A DNA stretch of 64,000 bases from Chionoecetes opilio (taxonomy: Eukaryota > Arthropoda > Malacostraca > Decapoda > Majidae), in assembly GCA_016584305.1 (NCBI GenBank), contig JACEEZ010020423.1:60001-124000 (forward strand), written 5' to 3'. The translations under genes were made by a program, and so were the position numbers. Position 1 is the first letter of the stretch; each line of letters begins with the position of its first letter. The notes below the pieces were generated by a model. That model saw only the letters and a program-made list of their open reading frames with translations, was not told the DNA's origin and did not search any database. Below are positions 1-12,139 of this stretch, piece after piece.

Positions 1-1341
1 CTGCGCGAGTCCATAACACCGTGGACTATGCACATCCCCGCCGTAAGACTTCTTGACGTGGACCCGCCGTCATTTATGGACTGCGCCCTACCCAAGGTAT
101 GTAAAACTTTTCCAGATTCTCAATGTCCCGCCACACGCATGAACAACTGTACCTGCTTTTCATCTATTAAGTTCCTCCAAACACCTGGACCTTGGTCCTT
201 GAGCCAGGAGACCTCAAGTCCCCCACAAAGGCTGTTGCTCCTCGGCAACACCTCGAGAGCCATCACAGGACCTCGCAGCGACTCAGCAAAGATTACTGCA
301 CCATCGGGCAAAAACAAGATCCAGTGATCTTGGGTTGCCGACGGATGCTCCCACAATCCACTTTGATCTCACCCTTGTCCAATACCCAAGTCCATACAAG
401 CGTTGAAAAGTGATGGGGCCCAAGGACCCGCACCCTTGCCCCTCACTCCTGTATTCACAGAAAGAAGCTGACTACACCTGCCCCCACACTTTCACCAATC
501 TCAGTCCCAGAAATACAGACCAGTTTTTTTTTATCAACCAATAGTCCCCTGCAGGATATCCCTCGAAGTCGCAGAAGATCCAGAGTGACTCACGATGCAC
601 GAGTTCGCTCCAACGCCTTGCCCATGAGATCAACATAGGCTGCCAAGCATCCCCTGTCGAAAACTCACGTCGGCCGTTCCACCAGGACACGACGCGCTAG
701 GATTACATTCCGTTGTGACTTACCAGCGTGACCCAGACTGCTGAGGTCTCTGATGCTTCACCCAGATGGGTGCGAATCCGTGGTCAGCAATAGCTGGGCA
801 AGCACCTTCTGGTACGCTTGAGCAGTGTAATCCCCGGTTATATTGTTGCAGTCCTGATGGTCCCCCTTTCCCTTCCAATAGTGACCGACCCAGCCCCCTT
901 TTCCAGTCAGGAGGAATGGTACCTGATTGCCACACGGCCAGTCAGGACAGCCATGCCAACCCGCTGGATCATGGCCTCAACCCACCTTTGAGGAGCTCCC
1001 GCAACTGATTATTTACAAACACCAGCTGCCTTTCCACCCCTCACTTTGCTACAGCCTCTTCTGACTTCGTCAAGAGACGGTGCTTCCTTTCATCCAATGG
1101 GAGGACGGCATCCACTGCCTGTAACCCAGTGATGTGAAGCTGCTCGTTGGTGGTCCACCGTGAACAACTGCCGAAAGTACTCAGGCCCGCAACGAGCCAT
1201 CTGCCCTCCTGTCCGACACGAGGCGCCCATCTGCTGTTTCGAATAGCACTCCCGCCCCGAAAGGAGAACTTGAAACGAGCTTCTTCAGGGCCTCGGTAAG
1301 GCGGGTCCGGAGGAACATTAGCGTTTCAAATGGACCTCGAC
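1..1341 (-). mobile_element. RTE-type LINE, decayed copy (A1), cut by window edge
   Basis: The reverse complement matches the middle and upstream parts of the open RTE copy at 23294-24942: the stretch around 1-60 pairs with its thumb region, and 700-1150 pairs with the reverse transcriptase start. The copy continues upstream to about 1341, matching the EN-RT linker also seen at 34.2-34.5 kb and 42.8-43.1 kb. Reading frames are broken by many small insertions and deletions, so it is a pseudogene. The 3' end lies beyond the left window edge. Confidence 0.9.
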
Positions 1342-2197
1342 CTTATATCCTTTATAGTTGCTGCTATATACCATTTGTAGTGCTGACTATATTCCTTATA
1401 TAAAGTTATTTGTTAATTGCCTTATAAAGTATTGGAGTATCATCCCTTTACATAACATTTGTAACGCATACAATTTCCGACGATAACATAATCAACACTA
1501 TTACTTTCTGCTCGTGTAATGTATCTTTATGCCTAATGAAATAATAAATCGACTGGAAAAAATTACAAAGTATGGTAAGCAGGATTTTCCATATTTGTAC
1601 TTATTTTTGTTCTACTTTAAACAGCCCCTACATGACGTATTTTTTGTTTTTAATTTATACAATATAAGAAACATAACTAATAGTCTTTTTAATTATTTCA
1701 AACCACATGTAATATTCCTCCTTCACAACACTAAAGTAATATACCATCAGAGCACTAATTGTAAACATAATTTATGCATTTATTTAATTAACTATTCCGC
1801 TACTATATTACTACCCCACAACACAAATGTCTTGCTTATTTTGTAATACTATCCAGATCATCATATTAACTAATTACTCATTCATTAACCCTCCCTTTAG
1901 TAATTTCATGGTTTGTGTGTCTTCATTATTTCCATGACCTCCTACTTGAATACATGACATTGTACGCGTACCAAATTATTTATTGTATATACCACTGGTG
2001 AAGCATTTACTATTATCATTAATTATCATTTATTATGTTTGTGCAAGCTTCCACAACTCTGCCCTCCTTGCATCCTTGTCACAGCTGAAGCCAAGACCAT
2101 GAGGCCCTTTCAATGGCCCACTACATTCCCCCTTAAACCCCTGTCCACTTGGTTGTTGTGTGTGTGTGTATTGTGTGTGGTGTGCGGTGGTGTGTTG
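1342..2197. other. AT-rich sequence, no feature recognised
   Basis: No conserved reading frame, inverted repeat or tandem array was recognised. The small frames present are explained by AT-rich composition. Confidence 0.6.
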
Positions 2198-2491
2198 TGA
2201 GAGAGAGAAGAGAGAGAGAGAAGAGAGAGAGAGAGAGAAGGAGAGATGAAAGAGAGAGAGATAGAGAGAGAGAGAGAGAAAGGGGAAAAAAAAAAAGGGG
2301 GGGGGGGGGAAGGGGGGAAAAATTTCCCTCCTCTTTTTTCTTTTCTTTCCCTTCACGCCCTCGTCCTCTCCTCTCTTGCTCTCTCCCCCTCTTCTCTCTC
2401 TCTCTCTCTCTCCCCTTTCTCTTTTTTCCCCCCTCCCCTCTCTCTCTCTTCTCGCTCCCCTCCCTCCCCTCTTTCTCCTCTCTCCTCTCCT

Positions 2492-2523
<32 letters not shown>

Positions 2524-2580
2524 CTCCTCTCTTCTCCTCTCTCTCCTCTCTCTCTCTCTTTTCCCTCTCTCCTCTCTTAA
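2198..2580. repeat. (GA)n followed by (CT)n simple-sequence block
   Basis: About 80 bp of GA-rich repeat is followed by runs of A and G, then about 240 bp of CT-rich repeat. The purine block and the pyrimidine block are roughly reverse complements, so a single strand could fold back. Arg/Glu- and Ser/Leu-rich reading frames here are artefacts of the repeat. Confidence 0.9.
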
Positions 2581-4198
2581 ACCCAACAAAAAAAAGCAGC
2601 AGGGTAAAACTCAAACAAATTTTTTCCCGCCTTCATATCATCTGACGCAAAAACATGCTTTACCATTTTATATGAGGTGCAAGTATAAAACAAACTTCCC
2701 CTCCCTCCACTGTCTTAGGGAAACCGGGGGGAAACCCCGGGTTTTTGGGGTGGGGATTTAAATCTATCCCACGTACGTAAACCCCGGTAACAATACAAGT
2801 GAAAACTTTTAAAATTTCAGCTTTTATTTATACTTTTTACTCTTAATCTCTCTACCCCGGGCCCCCATTTAGACAGTCAAGGTTCCTTATTTTAAAGATC
2901 CCCTCGTTTAAGTACCCCCCCCCCCCCCACCTCGATGGTGAGGCGTTAGATATATTTTTCAATATTTGCCTTCATTTGTATTTTTACACCAATTGATTTG
3001 TCCCCCCGTGTGTAATTGGAAAGTGTAGTTGATGAAAAGGTTTAAACTACAAAATTTCCGTTTTCCGGGCTTTCCTCTTGTTAATCTGAAAGGATTCACC
3101 GGAAACTTTCCCCCTTTTTTCGTCCCCTTGCCCCCGGCCCCCCCTCAGCCTCGTACATCCTTGCAGCCCATTCGCGGACGTGGACTCCTTATCATCCCCT
3201 TCCCACCTTCCCCACACAACATCCGCCCCCCTGCACCCCCCTAACTACCCCCTCCCCTCACCACCCCCCCCCCCTTTTGAAACCCCCTTATACCCACCCC
3301 CCTCCCACCCAAAAAGGGGGTATCAACTAGCACTTTTTCCCCCACTTCACCGAAAAGGGAAGGGTCGGAGGTTGCTCCCACCAGCCAAGAGTGGGAGGAA
3401 AATATGTCCCTTTATTTCTTTGTCCCTTTCTCCCGTTTGTATTCTGTTTTGTTTTGGTCCCGTGAGTCCCGGGCCCTTTGAATTGCTTTTTCAATATCCT
3501 TTCGTTCACTTTTCTTATCTTTTGGGGGCGGAAAATACACACAACTCCATTTTCGGGTTTAAATTATTCATTTAGTCTACGTACACAAGGACGTCATGAG
3601 CACAGACACAAATTGTTGGGGCTGGCTAAAATCATCCTCACTGACCTCCCACCCTGAGGCTACCAAAAACACCTTTGGGCAAGCCGGTACAATAGGAAAA
3701 ATTCAGCGACACATTGGCGTGCGCTGTACACAAAGGGGTTTTAAACTTAAGGGCTAAAAGGGGGAGAGAGGAGAGTAATTGGGGAGAAATTTAAAACATA
3801 TTCGCTAGGATTTAAACCCGACATAAGCTGATAGTCGGAACAGTTCAAAGAATATTGGGGAAAGGGGGGTGCGAAAAGAAATACGAGAGGGAATTAGGGG
3901 ACAATACAGGGAGAGTAATTGGAAAATGGGAGGGGAGAGAAAAATATGGAACGTACAAATTCCTCCCGGGAAATTTCGGGCCAAACGCCCCCCTTGTGGG
4001 GGTATTTCAAAATGGCGTCAGATGTTTTCCTTTGCAGTTTTTTTTATTCATTATGCCAATCTTTGCTTCGGGGAAAGGGAATTTATACAAAAAAGTATTC
4101 ATTAAGAACTTTAGACTTAGTGTGCAGTGCTTAAATAAGGGATAAGTTTAAAAATATTTATGACCAAGATTTTAAAAACTAATTCTTTTTTGTTTTGG
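2581..4198. other. Homopolymer-rich sequence of doubtful base quality
   Basis: The stretch is full of stretched homopolymers, for example C runs near 2917-2930 and 3263-3273 and paired G/C runs near 2725-2745. No gene was recognised. The texture resembles consensus errors from low-coverage assembly more than ordinary genomic sequence. Confidence 0.5.
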
Positions 4199-4272
4199 TA
4201 ATCCCGCTGGGGGGAACGAGGGACGCGCCCCCCCGGCGTATGACCCCCAATGATTGATTGATTGATTGATTG
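4199..4272 (+). mobile_element. RTE LINE 3' terminal fragment (A2)
   Basis: About 55 bp matching the last codons of the RTE frame (the region ending ...CCCCCAATG) is followed by the GATT tandem tail that also ends the copy at 24930-24942. This is a strongly 5'-truncated insertion. Extra G and C residues compared with other copies suggest base errors or decay. Confidence 0.75.
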
Positions 4273-4603
4273 CCTCTGTGACTATATACCCCGGGTTTTA
4301 CCCACCTATATACCGGCTGCTTTCCTGGTGCATCCAGCGACTCAAAGTCCCCAAAAAAGGGGTTTTGCGGGGGATTTTTGCTTCAAGCGAAAAAATTTTA
4401 TTGCTCAAAAATTTGCTGCTGTTTAAACATCCCGGGGAAAATGTTGCCCACCCCAAGAATTTGTTGTTGTTGTTTTTTGCGGCAGCAAGCGAAATGTTTT
4501 TTTGGGCACTATAAAATATATATGGGCACTATAAAAGTACCGCTTTCAATCGAAATGTTTTCCTTGCAAGCGGAAATACCCCGCAGAAAACGCCTTAAGA
4601 AGA

Positions 4604-4676
4604 ATTAAGTCATTCACCCCGCAGGGGGGGTGACGTCAAAGCTGTCTCAGTGGGTAAAAAACATTTCAGAAACGGA
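4604..4676. repeat. Left arm of a 3.2-kb-spaced inverted pair
   Basis: This arm is an imperfect reverse complement of 7797-7866. Both arms carry TGACGTCA followed by GCTGTCTCAGTGG in matching orientation. They may be terminal or subterminal inverted repeats of one element spanning 4.6-7.9 kb. Confidence 0.55.
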
Positions 4677-5344
4677 GCAATTAACGGGGAGACCTGCATT
4701 TTCATCCTTTTTTTCACTATGTAACACCAGTCACATATTTACTACTTTTAACTACAAGTGTTACAAGTCTTTTTAGAAGAAAGCACATACACTGTACATG
4801 ATCGAAATACTTATGCAATTGTTTTCCTCTACTCATCATGTAGAAATATATATCAACTTGATATATTAAAAAATATATATCAACATATTGCCCTTATTTT
4901 ACCCAAAAATTTTCATCATCAGCCCTGTTCCTGTACTGAAAATGGTGTAATCTGGCAAATTTAAACTACATTGCTGCGCTTATTAAAAAATGTCAGTGGT
5001 ACATATGGAGGGGAGTAGGCAGAAGGGAGAGAAATGAAAAATGCATGCTACACATTATAATATCTGGCATTTAGTTTTATTTAAAATAATTCATATATTT
5101 TTCATATCTGATATATTATAATTTTATATATATATATATATATTACGTATATTAGATGTGCAACCGTAAACAACACTTTTATTAGGCATCGTCACAGGTG
5201 TGCGCACTCGCCTGTCTCGGTGCATACTGACTGTCTCACACGCCACGGACTCTTTGTTTTGAAGGCAGCGTGGACGTCATTGTGCACCACGATAAAATGA
5301 TTTTGTCGGAAGTGAACTGACTTAACTCTTCTTAGATTTTGCAC

Positions 5345-5471
5345 CCACTGTAAACCATCTCCGTCATAAGACCATTTGAAAATAATGAAACTACAAAAGG
5401 CCTTGTGACCTATACGGCCTCTTGTAGTTTCCTTAATGTCCTATGTTCTTATGACGGAGATGGTTATAGGT
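5345..5471. repeat. Inverted repeat (hairpin), about 50-bp arms
   Basis: ACCATCTCCGTCATAAG at the left end and CTTATGACGGAGATGGT at the right end are exact reverse complements. Pairing continues inward with interruptions to a loop near 5400-5415. No coding content was seen. Confidence 0.85.
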
Positions 5472-5568
5472 GGTGGATGCGCCTGGACAAGCAACACGGG
5501 TATATAGTCGGGTATAACACGCCGGTATATAAGGCGTTTTCTGCGGGGGAGAAAGAAAGTTTTCTCTT

Positions 5569-5848
5569 AAGCCCGGTTCCCACCTTCCCGCTTGTACGGC
5601 CGCCATACAACAACAAAGACGTCACAATGACGTCACAACAAAGTCTACCGCACCGCCGTACCGCTGTACGGCCGCCGTACAAAGTTAAATTCAAGTCATC
5701 TCTCCCGCTCGGCGGTGTCCGCTCGAGCGGAGTTGCCAACTGTGCCCAGTTACCACAAATACCACTCAAGCGGTGATGATGGTGACGTCATTGTTGACGG
5801 TGTTGTTGTAAGACGGCCGTACAAGTGGGCTGATGGGAACCGGCCTTT
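5569..5848. mobile_element. Small TIR element, GC-rich ends
   Basis: Left end AGCCCGGTTCCCACC and a nearby CCCGCTTGTACGGCCG are mirrored on the right by CGGCCGTACAAGTGGG and GGGAACCGGCC. The left end is preceded by TTAA. The right flank is TTAC, so a TTAA target duplication is only suggested. It is about 280 bp, has no transposase, and contains two TGACGTCA sites. Confidence 0.6.
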
Positions 5849-5850
5849 AC

Positions 5851-7796
5851 AAGAGAAAAAAATGTACTTGCTCAAATTTCGCTTGCTGTTCAATCATCCT
5901 GAGAAGATGCTTGCCAGACCGGCAAACAGAAACTCTTGCTGAGCAAGTGAAGTACGTCAGTGAAGTACGTCAGCGTTCGGCTGACGTGGCGATGCTTTCT
6001 GCATGCTTCAATAAAAGAAATGACATTAGTGTACTTGCGACAAAATCAATCACTTTCTTATTTCAATATCTTATCATAAAAGTTTGAATCAAATAAGGGA
6101 GGTTGCAGCGTGCAATTTAGGAAAATATAATCGTATGCAATATATTGCATACGTATATATATGCATATATGCATATATTGCTTTATATGCATGCGAAAAT
6201 TGTTTACAGCATAACAGCTGAAATTAAAGACTGGAATGTGTGACTTGATCCAAAATCAACAACTGCACACACCTCACTATTACCCGATTTGCTAACAATA
6301 CCATTCATTAGATATTAAGAAAAACTGAGACCACTATCGTCTATCTGTGGAAAGTTTGCATCGCATTAGTACAAATTTATAACTGTAATGTAAGTACATG
6401 TATACGAAAGCAAGGGTTTTAGTAAAACGTAATTAAGTAGTGCATAAACATTTTTCCCCTTTATTTGGCTTCAAATCCTCATGGCTCGGCTTCTTATGAT
6501 CACATTAAATGTATAAGCACGCTTCCTGAATCTACGCACTTTTCTGACTATATCGGTATAGGGTACGTCCCAGTGTGAAAAATATGTAGAGGTCAAATAG
6601 TCATTTGATCTTGGTTTTTGATTAACTCTCAGCCGCTGCGTCGCCTTCTCATGGAGCAAGCGACGGTGAGCGTTTTTTGCGGGGTTACAGTAACAGGAAA
6701 GTGACCGCTTGCAAGTGAAAATCTCTCTTGCTCCCCCGCAGAAAACGCTTATAGTCACAGATGCAAGCAATCAATCCTCATCCAAAGCAAGCTCCTGAAG
6801 CAGTCTATAGGAAACACTGAGTTGCTTTCTCCTTGTTAGCCATTGCCTCCTCCACATTCCCTCTTTTCCTTTCCTTGTAATTGTTGTACAAGCAAAATGA
6901 ATCGCAACGTAGCACCAAGTTCTCTCGAGAAGAGTTCATCGCTTGTAAAAAGATCCGCCAGTGCTATTGTTGTGAAACCTAAGTGCGACGACGAACCCAC
7001 TCTGTGTCTGCTAGGAGTGGGCGGTATACCATCAGTCAAGTGGTGTGGAGGTGGGTGGAAAAGAGTGCTAGTGTAAATACGCGCTTAACACAGTTGTCTT
7101 ACACCCCTAGCTCCCCGCCGTGCCCAAATAAAAAAAATATCAAGTCAGTTTTCTTCGACCAAAATTTGGTCGTGCGGCGCAATGATGTCACGCTGCCTTC
7201 CAAACAAGAGTCCATTGCTTGAGATTTCTATGTTAATTAATAGGACTCTAGTCTTAGTGACGTTGACTAGGGAGAAGGGATTTGAGGTGGCAGCCATCTT
7301 GGAAAATCCCTAAGACTATATTCCTTTGTATAAGACCAGGATTATGTTCCTTATTGAAATTAAATATAGGGAAATGGGAAGTAAGCAAATTACAATGAAT
7401 TAAAGCAGATTTTGATGATTACGGAATATGTGCGAAGGATTACAAGGGATTTTCGATTATATTAAGGTATTATAATAGGTAAATATACGAGAAATATGGA
7501 TAAGAGCGCTAGCAATTTTCGATGTAGTTTAAATAGTGTGCCTTAAAATTTATAAAAGAAAACGTTAACTTATTAGAGAAAACGTCAATATTTTTACGTA
7601 AATGATACTATTTCTTTATGGTATTGCTAAGGACCACATTACTTCATATAAAATAAACAATGTGAAGTGCTACTATAGCGTGCGGTCTACCATGATATTT
7701 GCACTATAGTAGCACCCAATCTGATAATAAATAATAACAACGGACAGGTGTTCATTAGTGATTTTTTTTTATGAAATTACAAGTTTCCCAGTGAAC
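5851..7796. other. No gene recognised; short AT palindromes
   Basis: AT-rich palindromes occur near 6130-6195. The motif GCGTTTTCTGCGGGG occurs here and upstream in both orientations (near 4576, 5534 and 6736), which suggests fragments of an inverted-repeat element. No convincing coding sequence was found. Confidence 0.5.
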
Positions 7797-7866
7797 AACT
7801 TCGTTTTCTGAGATTCCGTACCACTGAGACAGCGTGACGTCACCCCACTGCGCATGAACTGAATTA
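7797..7866. repeat. Right arm of the 3.2-kb-spaced inverted pair
   Basis: Reverse complement partner of 4604-4676, carrying TGACGTCA at 7835-7842. Confidence 0.55.
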
Positions 7867-8331
7867 ACTCTCTATTTAGACATTGGCCCTGCCCGCCATC
7901 ACCACTGTAGCAGCACGCGCGATTATACTTCAGTATGCCTCCTCACTCCAGTTTTCCATTTTCCCGTTTCTCCCGTCCTCTCATTTTTAGATTTGTTACT
8001 TTCGTAAAAATAACATCTTACACATACATACACATTTTAGTAAACTACCTGTTGTATTTACACAAATCTTACTACACAGTCTTTTTACTTTTTTGTTCCT
8101 TGTTGTACATGCTTCTTTTCACATCATTGTATTAACTATTGATGTGAACACTCCATATGCAATTATATCCTGTATTTTGTTGGAATCTATTTTTGTATAT
8201 AGTTTCCAAATTTGTACAATAAAAGGCGTGTTCTCTACAGGAGACGCTCACATCTACTGACTTTTAACGTGGTGCGATTGCGGGCTACCAGTCTCCACTC
8301 GCTCCCTCGCACTGAGTGCACCCGTGGCTGC

Positions 8332-8840
8332 GTGACCGCTGGTGAGAAGCGCCATACCCTTCACCGCACAGAAATCACCGAACGGGCGCATACAGTGGAG
8401 ATGGCGTGAGGTCCTGGCGGTGGAGCTCCACGTGGGACTCGACCTCACTTGTGTACAAACCTGTACAGGAGCCAGCGGACACCAAACTGGAAGCAGGGGA
8501 GCTGGGGGGCCCCCCCCTTTTCACCATCGGATCGCACACTAGCCTCCTAGTGGCGGGCGATTTAAACGCCCCACCACCATCTGCAGTCAGTGTCGGCAAC
8601 CAACCGGACGGGTCGTTCATACTCGCAGTGTTGCTCGAGGGAGGTCCTACATCCATCTCACTCAACAACGGGGAGCCCACCAGTCCGGCGGAGGCGAATA
8701 TGGACCTCACCAGTGACCACTACGCACCCTCACCACCCTCACAGCGTCGCGCCCCCTCCTCCCCCCGATCCCGCCACGCCTTCGCCGCGATGGAACATCA
8801 AGAGGGCGGATGGGGCAAGTTTTCAAGCTTCCCTTGACGC
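8332..8840 (+). pseudogene. LINE endonuclease remnant (exonuclease-endonuclease-phosphatase fold)
   Basis: The translated stretch contains LLVAGDLNA followed about 50 residues later by MDLTSDHYA. These match the metal-binding and SDH motifs of LINE apurinic endonucleases, which nick target DNA to prime reverse transcription. The next segment, with WNIKRADGASFQ, resembles the EN-RT linker of the same LINE groups. The frame shifts around 8770-8830. It is not functional as it stands. Confidence 0.75.
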
Positions 8841-9479
8841 AGTGGTGGGGTTACTTACGAGCCACCCGACGGACATGCACCAACGGAGAGGGACCTCACG
8901 GCAGCCCTTCAGAGGGCAGCAGACGCAGCCATTCCTAAGTGCTCTCCGGGCCGTCGCCACCATCCCAAACTGTTGTTCTACAACGAGGACGGGCAGGGAG
9001 CACAACCACCGAGTCAGCCTGACACAGAAAGCTGTATAAACGACATCCCTCCCTTCTCCCTTCTCTTCTAACACCAACCAACCTGCGGCTGTTGCGGAGT
9101 GGTGACTCGCGCTCGGCAGGTGTCTCAGCGGGCCAGGGAGGCCACAGTGGTGGAGTGGTGCGCCTCTTCCAAACAGCACACCTCCCTCGGCCAGCTGTGG
9201 AGGAATGTCAGGACGGCTTCCAGTCACCCGCACCGGACAGGCCGCCCAACCCACACCCACACCGAGAGGCGGAAGAAGACTCATCGGCGTGTTTCACAGC
9301 GCGTGGCCCAGACCCAATCTCTCTTGCACACGCCACCTCCAGCAAACACGCTTCGGACAAAAACACCGCGTCGAGGCTGTCAGGGAGCGCGAGGGACCCT
9401 GACGTGGCGGACCACCTCTTCACTCGCCAGGACACTGTCGTCGGCGAGGAAAAAAGGGCGCGACACCAGCTCGCAGGGA

Positions 9480-10900
9480 ACGGACGGCGTGACATCAATC
9501 CATGCTCGCTCATGCCGGGCTCTGCCGGGGACGTCGCGATGCTCGCCACGCTCAACGCGTCTGGCTGGCAGGCCACCGCCAACCCAGCGTGGAAGGGAGG
9601 CCCGAGTGATATTCAGCCCATCCCCAAGCCAGGGAGCCCCACCCAAGCTCAGGCCTATCCCGATCAGATGACTGGCTAAAACAGCCGAGAGAATGGGCTC
9701 TCGCGCCTGCAGTGGCGCGTGGGAGCCCTCCACCCGTACACGTGTTTGGCTTCACCGCCGCGGCGTGGGCACAGCGGACAGCCTCCTCACCCTGTGACTC
9801 AGGCCAACAACTGCCCCACCAGTCACAGTCTTCCCGACCTTGAGAAAGCGGGCTCGAGCTGGACCAGTCACTCACGCTATTCTGCCACCCCGCGAGGAAG
9901 GGATCCGGGGAAGACTGATCGCCGGCTCAAGGACTACCTCCAGCAACGTCGGGCCCGAGTCAAGTTCCAGGCCTCAAATCCCGCTAAAGGAACTGGAAGA
10001 ACGGGAGACGCCCCAGGGCGAACATCCTCAGCCGTTCTGTTCAAATGCTGATGGAGGAGCCTGGCTCTCCGCGCCTGCCCTTCCAGGATGGCACAGTCCT
10101 GCTCAGCTACGCTGACGACCTGGCCCTCGTTGTCACCGGGCGGGGGTGACAGGCTTTGCACGACGCAGCGCGACTATCGACATCATCACCGCCAAGTGCG
10201 AGGAGATGGGCCTCAAGATCTCGGCCGCAGAAGTCCGGGCCATGATTATAAAGGCAGCCAACCCATGTTCTGTCAGCCTGCGCGTCCAGGGCATCGGCCT
10301 GGCCTGGACGGACCTCCTACCTGTACCTCGGGGTGTGGCTCGACAGGCGGCTGTCGTCACGGCGCAGCTTGACTACCTGAGGGAAAGGAACAGCAGGCCA
10401 GCTGAACGTGGATGCGGGCCATGAGCGGCTTAACGCCGGCGCCACCCCACTTCTCGTCCTCCGCGTACTATGTGCAGGCTGTGCGCTCCCCTGGTAGGAA
10501 TTATTGCGACCCTGTCATCATCGCGCTCTCCCCGTCAGCAGGAACGGCTCGAGGGCTCCAGAACAACGCCATGGGACCATGCTGGGGCTCGAGATGTCAG
10601 CGCTGCGTAATGCAGCAGAGCGAGACCAGATTGGTGTCCCATCGCCACCAGGGTGCAGTGCATCATTGGTCTGTCGCGTTGGCCAGAGTCTTCCGCCGCG
10701 ACGTGGAGGGCGTGGCGCAGAGGCGAATCCGGCTGGCCATGACGCAGGGCATCGAGTGCCTGCGCGGCAAACACGTGGCCCTCATCAACACCTTGCTAGC
10801 CACCACGGACTCATTCACGCGGGGACACCGGGCCGTGGCGGGAGGCGGATGTACCCCGCCCCCACTACAAGCTCCGCCCCCGTGGGGGCCCCGCCGCAGA
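9480..10900 (+). pseudogene. LINE reverse transcriptase remnant
   Basis: The core carries LSYADDLALVV with YADD at 10108-10119. Upstream are fragments of the fingers domain; downstream, the thumb region contains SAYYVQAVRS and MQSETRLV motifs usual in this LINE group. At least five frame changes separate the conserved blocks. The enzyme would copy LINE RNA at the nicked target. This copy cannot encode one polypeptide. Confidence 0.8.
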
Positions 10901-11179
10901 GTTCACCGCCATGCAGTTGCCTGCCTGTAAATCCATGTGCACCACCCGGGAGCTGCGGCAGCACGGGCTGAAGGCCATGGCTCAGGTCGCCGAGCTGGGA
11001 CAGCCGTTGTATATTTCACGCGCTCGGTTCGACCCGATAGTGGTTAGAACAGGTGCCGCCGTTCGTCACCACGGGTGGGCACAGAGCTAGTCTTGGCGGG
11101 ACGTTCAACAAACTGCTCCACAGACTCCAGAGCGAGCTGGGGGACATCCCAGCACGCCCTCGAACATGCCCTGCACCGC

Positions 11180-11900
11180 GGGAGGCAACTGTGATAATAC
11201 ACACCGACCCTGGCGGGGATGCAGGCCCTCCAACAAGCCGCCTTCCCAAGGACAACGGGAGGCTTCATCACCACCATCCTAGGCAGACTACAGAGCCTTG
11301 TCGCGCAGGAAGGCGTGTCAGGTCAAACTGGATCCCAGCCAAGTAGGGGTCCGAGGAAAAACGAGGCGGCGGACGCGGCCGCCAAAGCGAGGCGCAGTGG
11401 ACCCCAGCGTCACCAGCACGTGCTCCCAGCTACAGCAGCTCAAGGCGCAGTGCGAGACGGGCCGCAGCACCACTTCCCCCCCCGCTCACCAGACACACCG
11501 AGATCTGGGAGGCCAGGAAGAGGCAGGCGGACTGCTACGCTGCAGCACCACTACCACTCACTGGACGCCACACAGCAACAAACCCAGGGCAGATGGCGCT
11601 ACTCTTACTGCAGAGTGTTGCGTTGGGGATACTGCACCAGAGAGGAGCTGCAAGGAGGACTTCGAGGGGCACAGTGTGCGAACCACTGCGGAAATGCACA
11701 CCCGTCGCCCACTGGTGCACTACCTCCTCCTGTCCTGCCCCGCCACCGCCCCCATGAGCCCGGCCCGGCCCCCCGCGCCCAGCCTGCAAGGTGGGGGGCT
11801 GCTGAGTGGGCGTGAGGCAAGGGCCAGCCCTCATGGTCCGCCACACCCGAGAGACGTGATGTTGGGGTGCTGCGGAGCAACGCCCCCTCCCCGCTGAACC
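11180..11900 (+). pseudogene. LINE RNase H domain and C-terminal region remnant
   Basis: The sequence VIIHTD near 11193-11208 matches the first catalytic aspartate motif of LINE RNase H. About 45 residues later comes a SQVGVRG motif followed by EAADAAAK, matching the family's last conserved block. The intervening part is frameshifted. The downstream sequence includes TREELQ and a C-terminal zinc-finger-like stretch that recurs in the second tail copy. Confidence 0.75.
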
Positions 11901-12139
11901 ACATCACGTACCACACCGCCGCGCCCGGCAGGGTGACCAGTGACACAGGTGACTCACCGTCACCACGCCTCCACGCGACCCTCACGTAGCCGATGGATAC
12001 CCTCCTTCACTGCGGGGCTGATTGCCCGCTTTGTACTTCTTTGCTCCTGCCATATGCATTTCTGTACATGTTACTTGGTATTGTGTGTGTGTGCTCCGTT
12101 GCTAGTTGTACAATAAACCATTTATAAATCAATACAATA

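Larger units (their letters stand above)
8227..12139 (+). mobile_element. I/R1-group-like LINE with EN, RT and RNase H remnants
   Basis: This GC-rich block contains, in order, an apurinic-type endonuclease (a GDLNA motif near 8555 and a TSDHYA motif near 8712), a reverse transcriptase with YADD at 10108-10119, and an RNase H domain (IHTD near 11200, then a GVRG...EAADAAAK motif near 11345-11390). That domain order is typical of LINEs with a C-terminal RNase H, as in the I, R1 and LOA groups. The frames are broken many times. The tail has AT-rich sequence with AATAAA-like ends at about 12110-12139. Base composition is far more GC-rich than the flanks, which supports a discrete insertion. The exact 5' end was not determined. 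It is preceded by a similar CAATAAAA tail at about 8217-8225. Confidence 0.85.

Noticed and set aside
2033..2761. Long Arg/Glu- and Ser/Leu-rich reading frames on both strands
   Set aside because: They are translations of GA/CT simple repeats with no domain and no codon signal.
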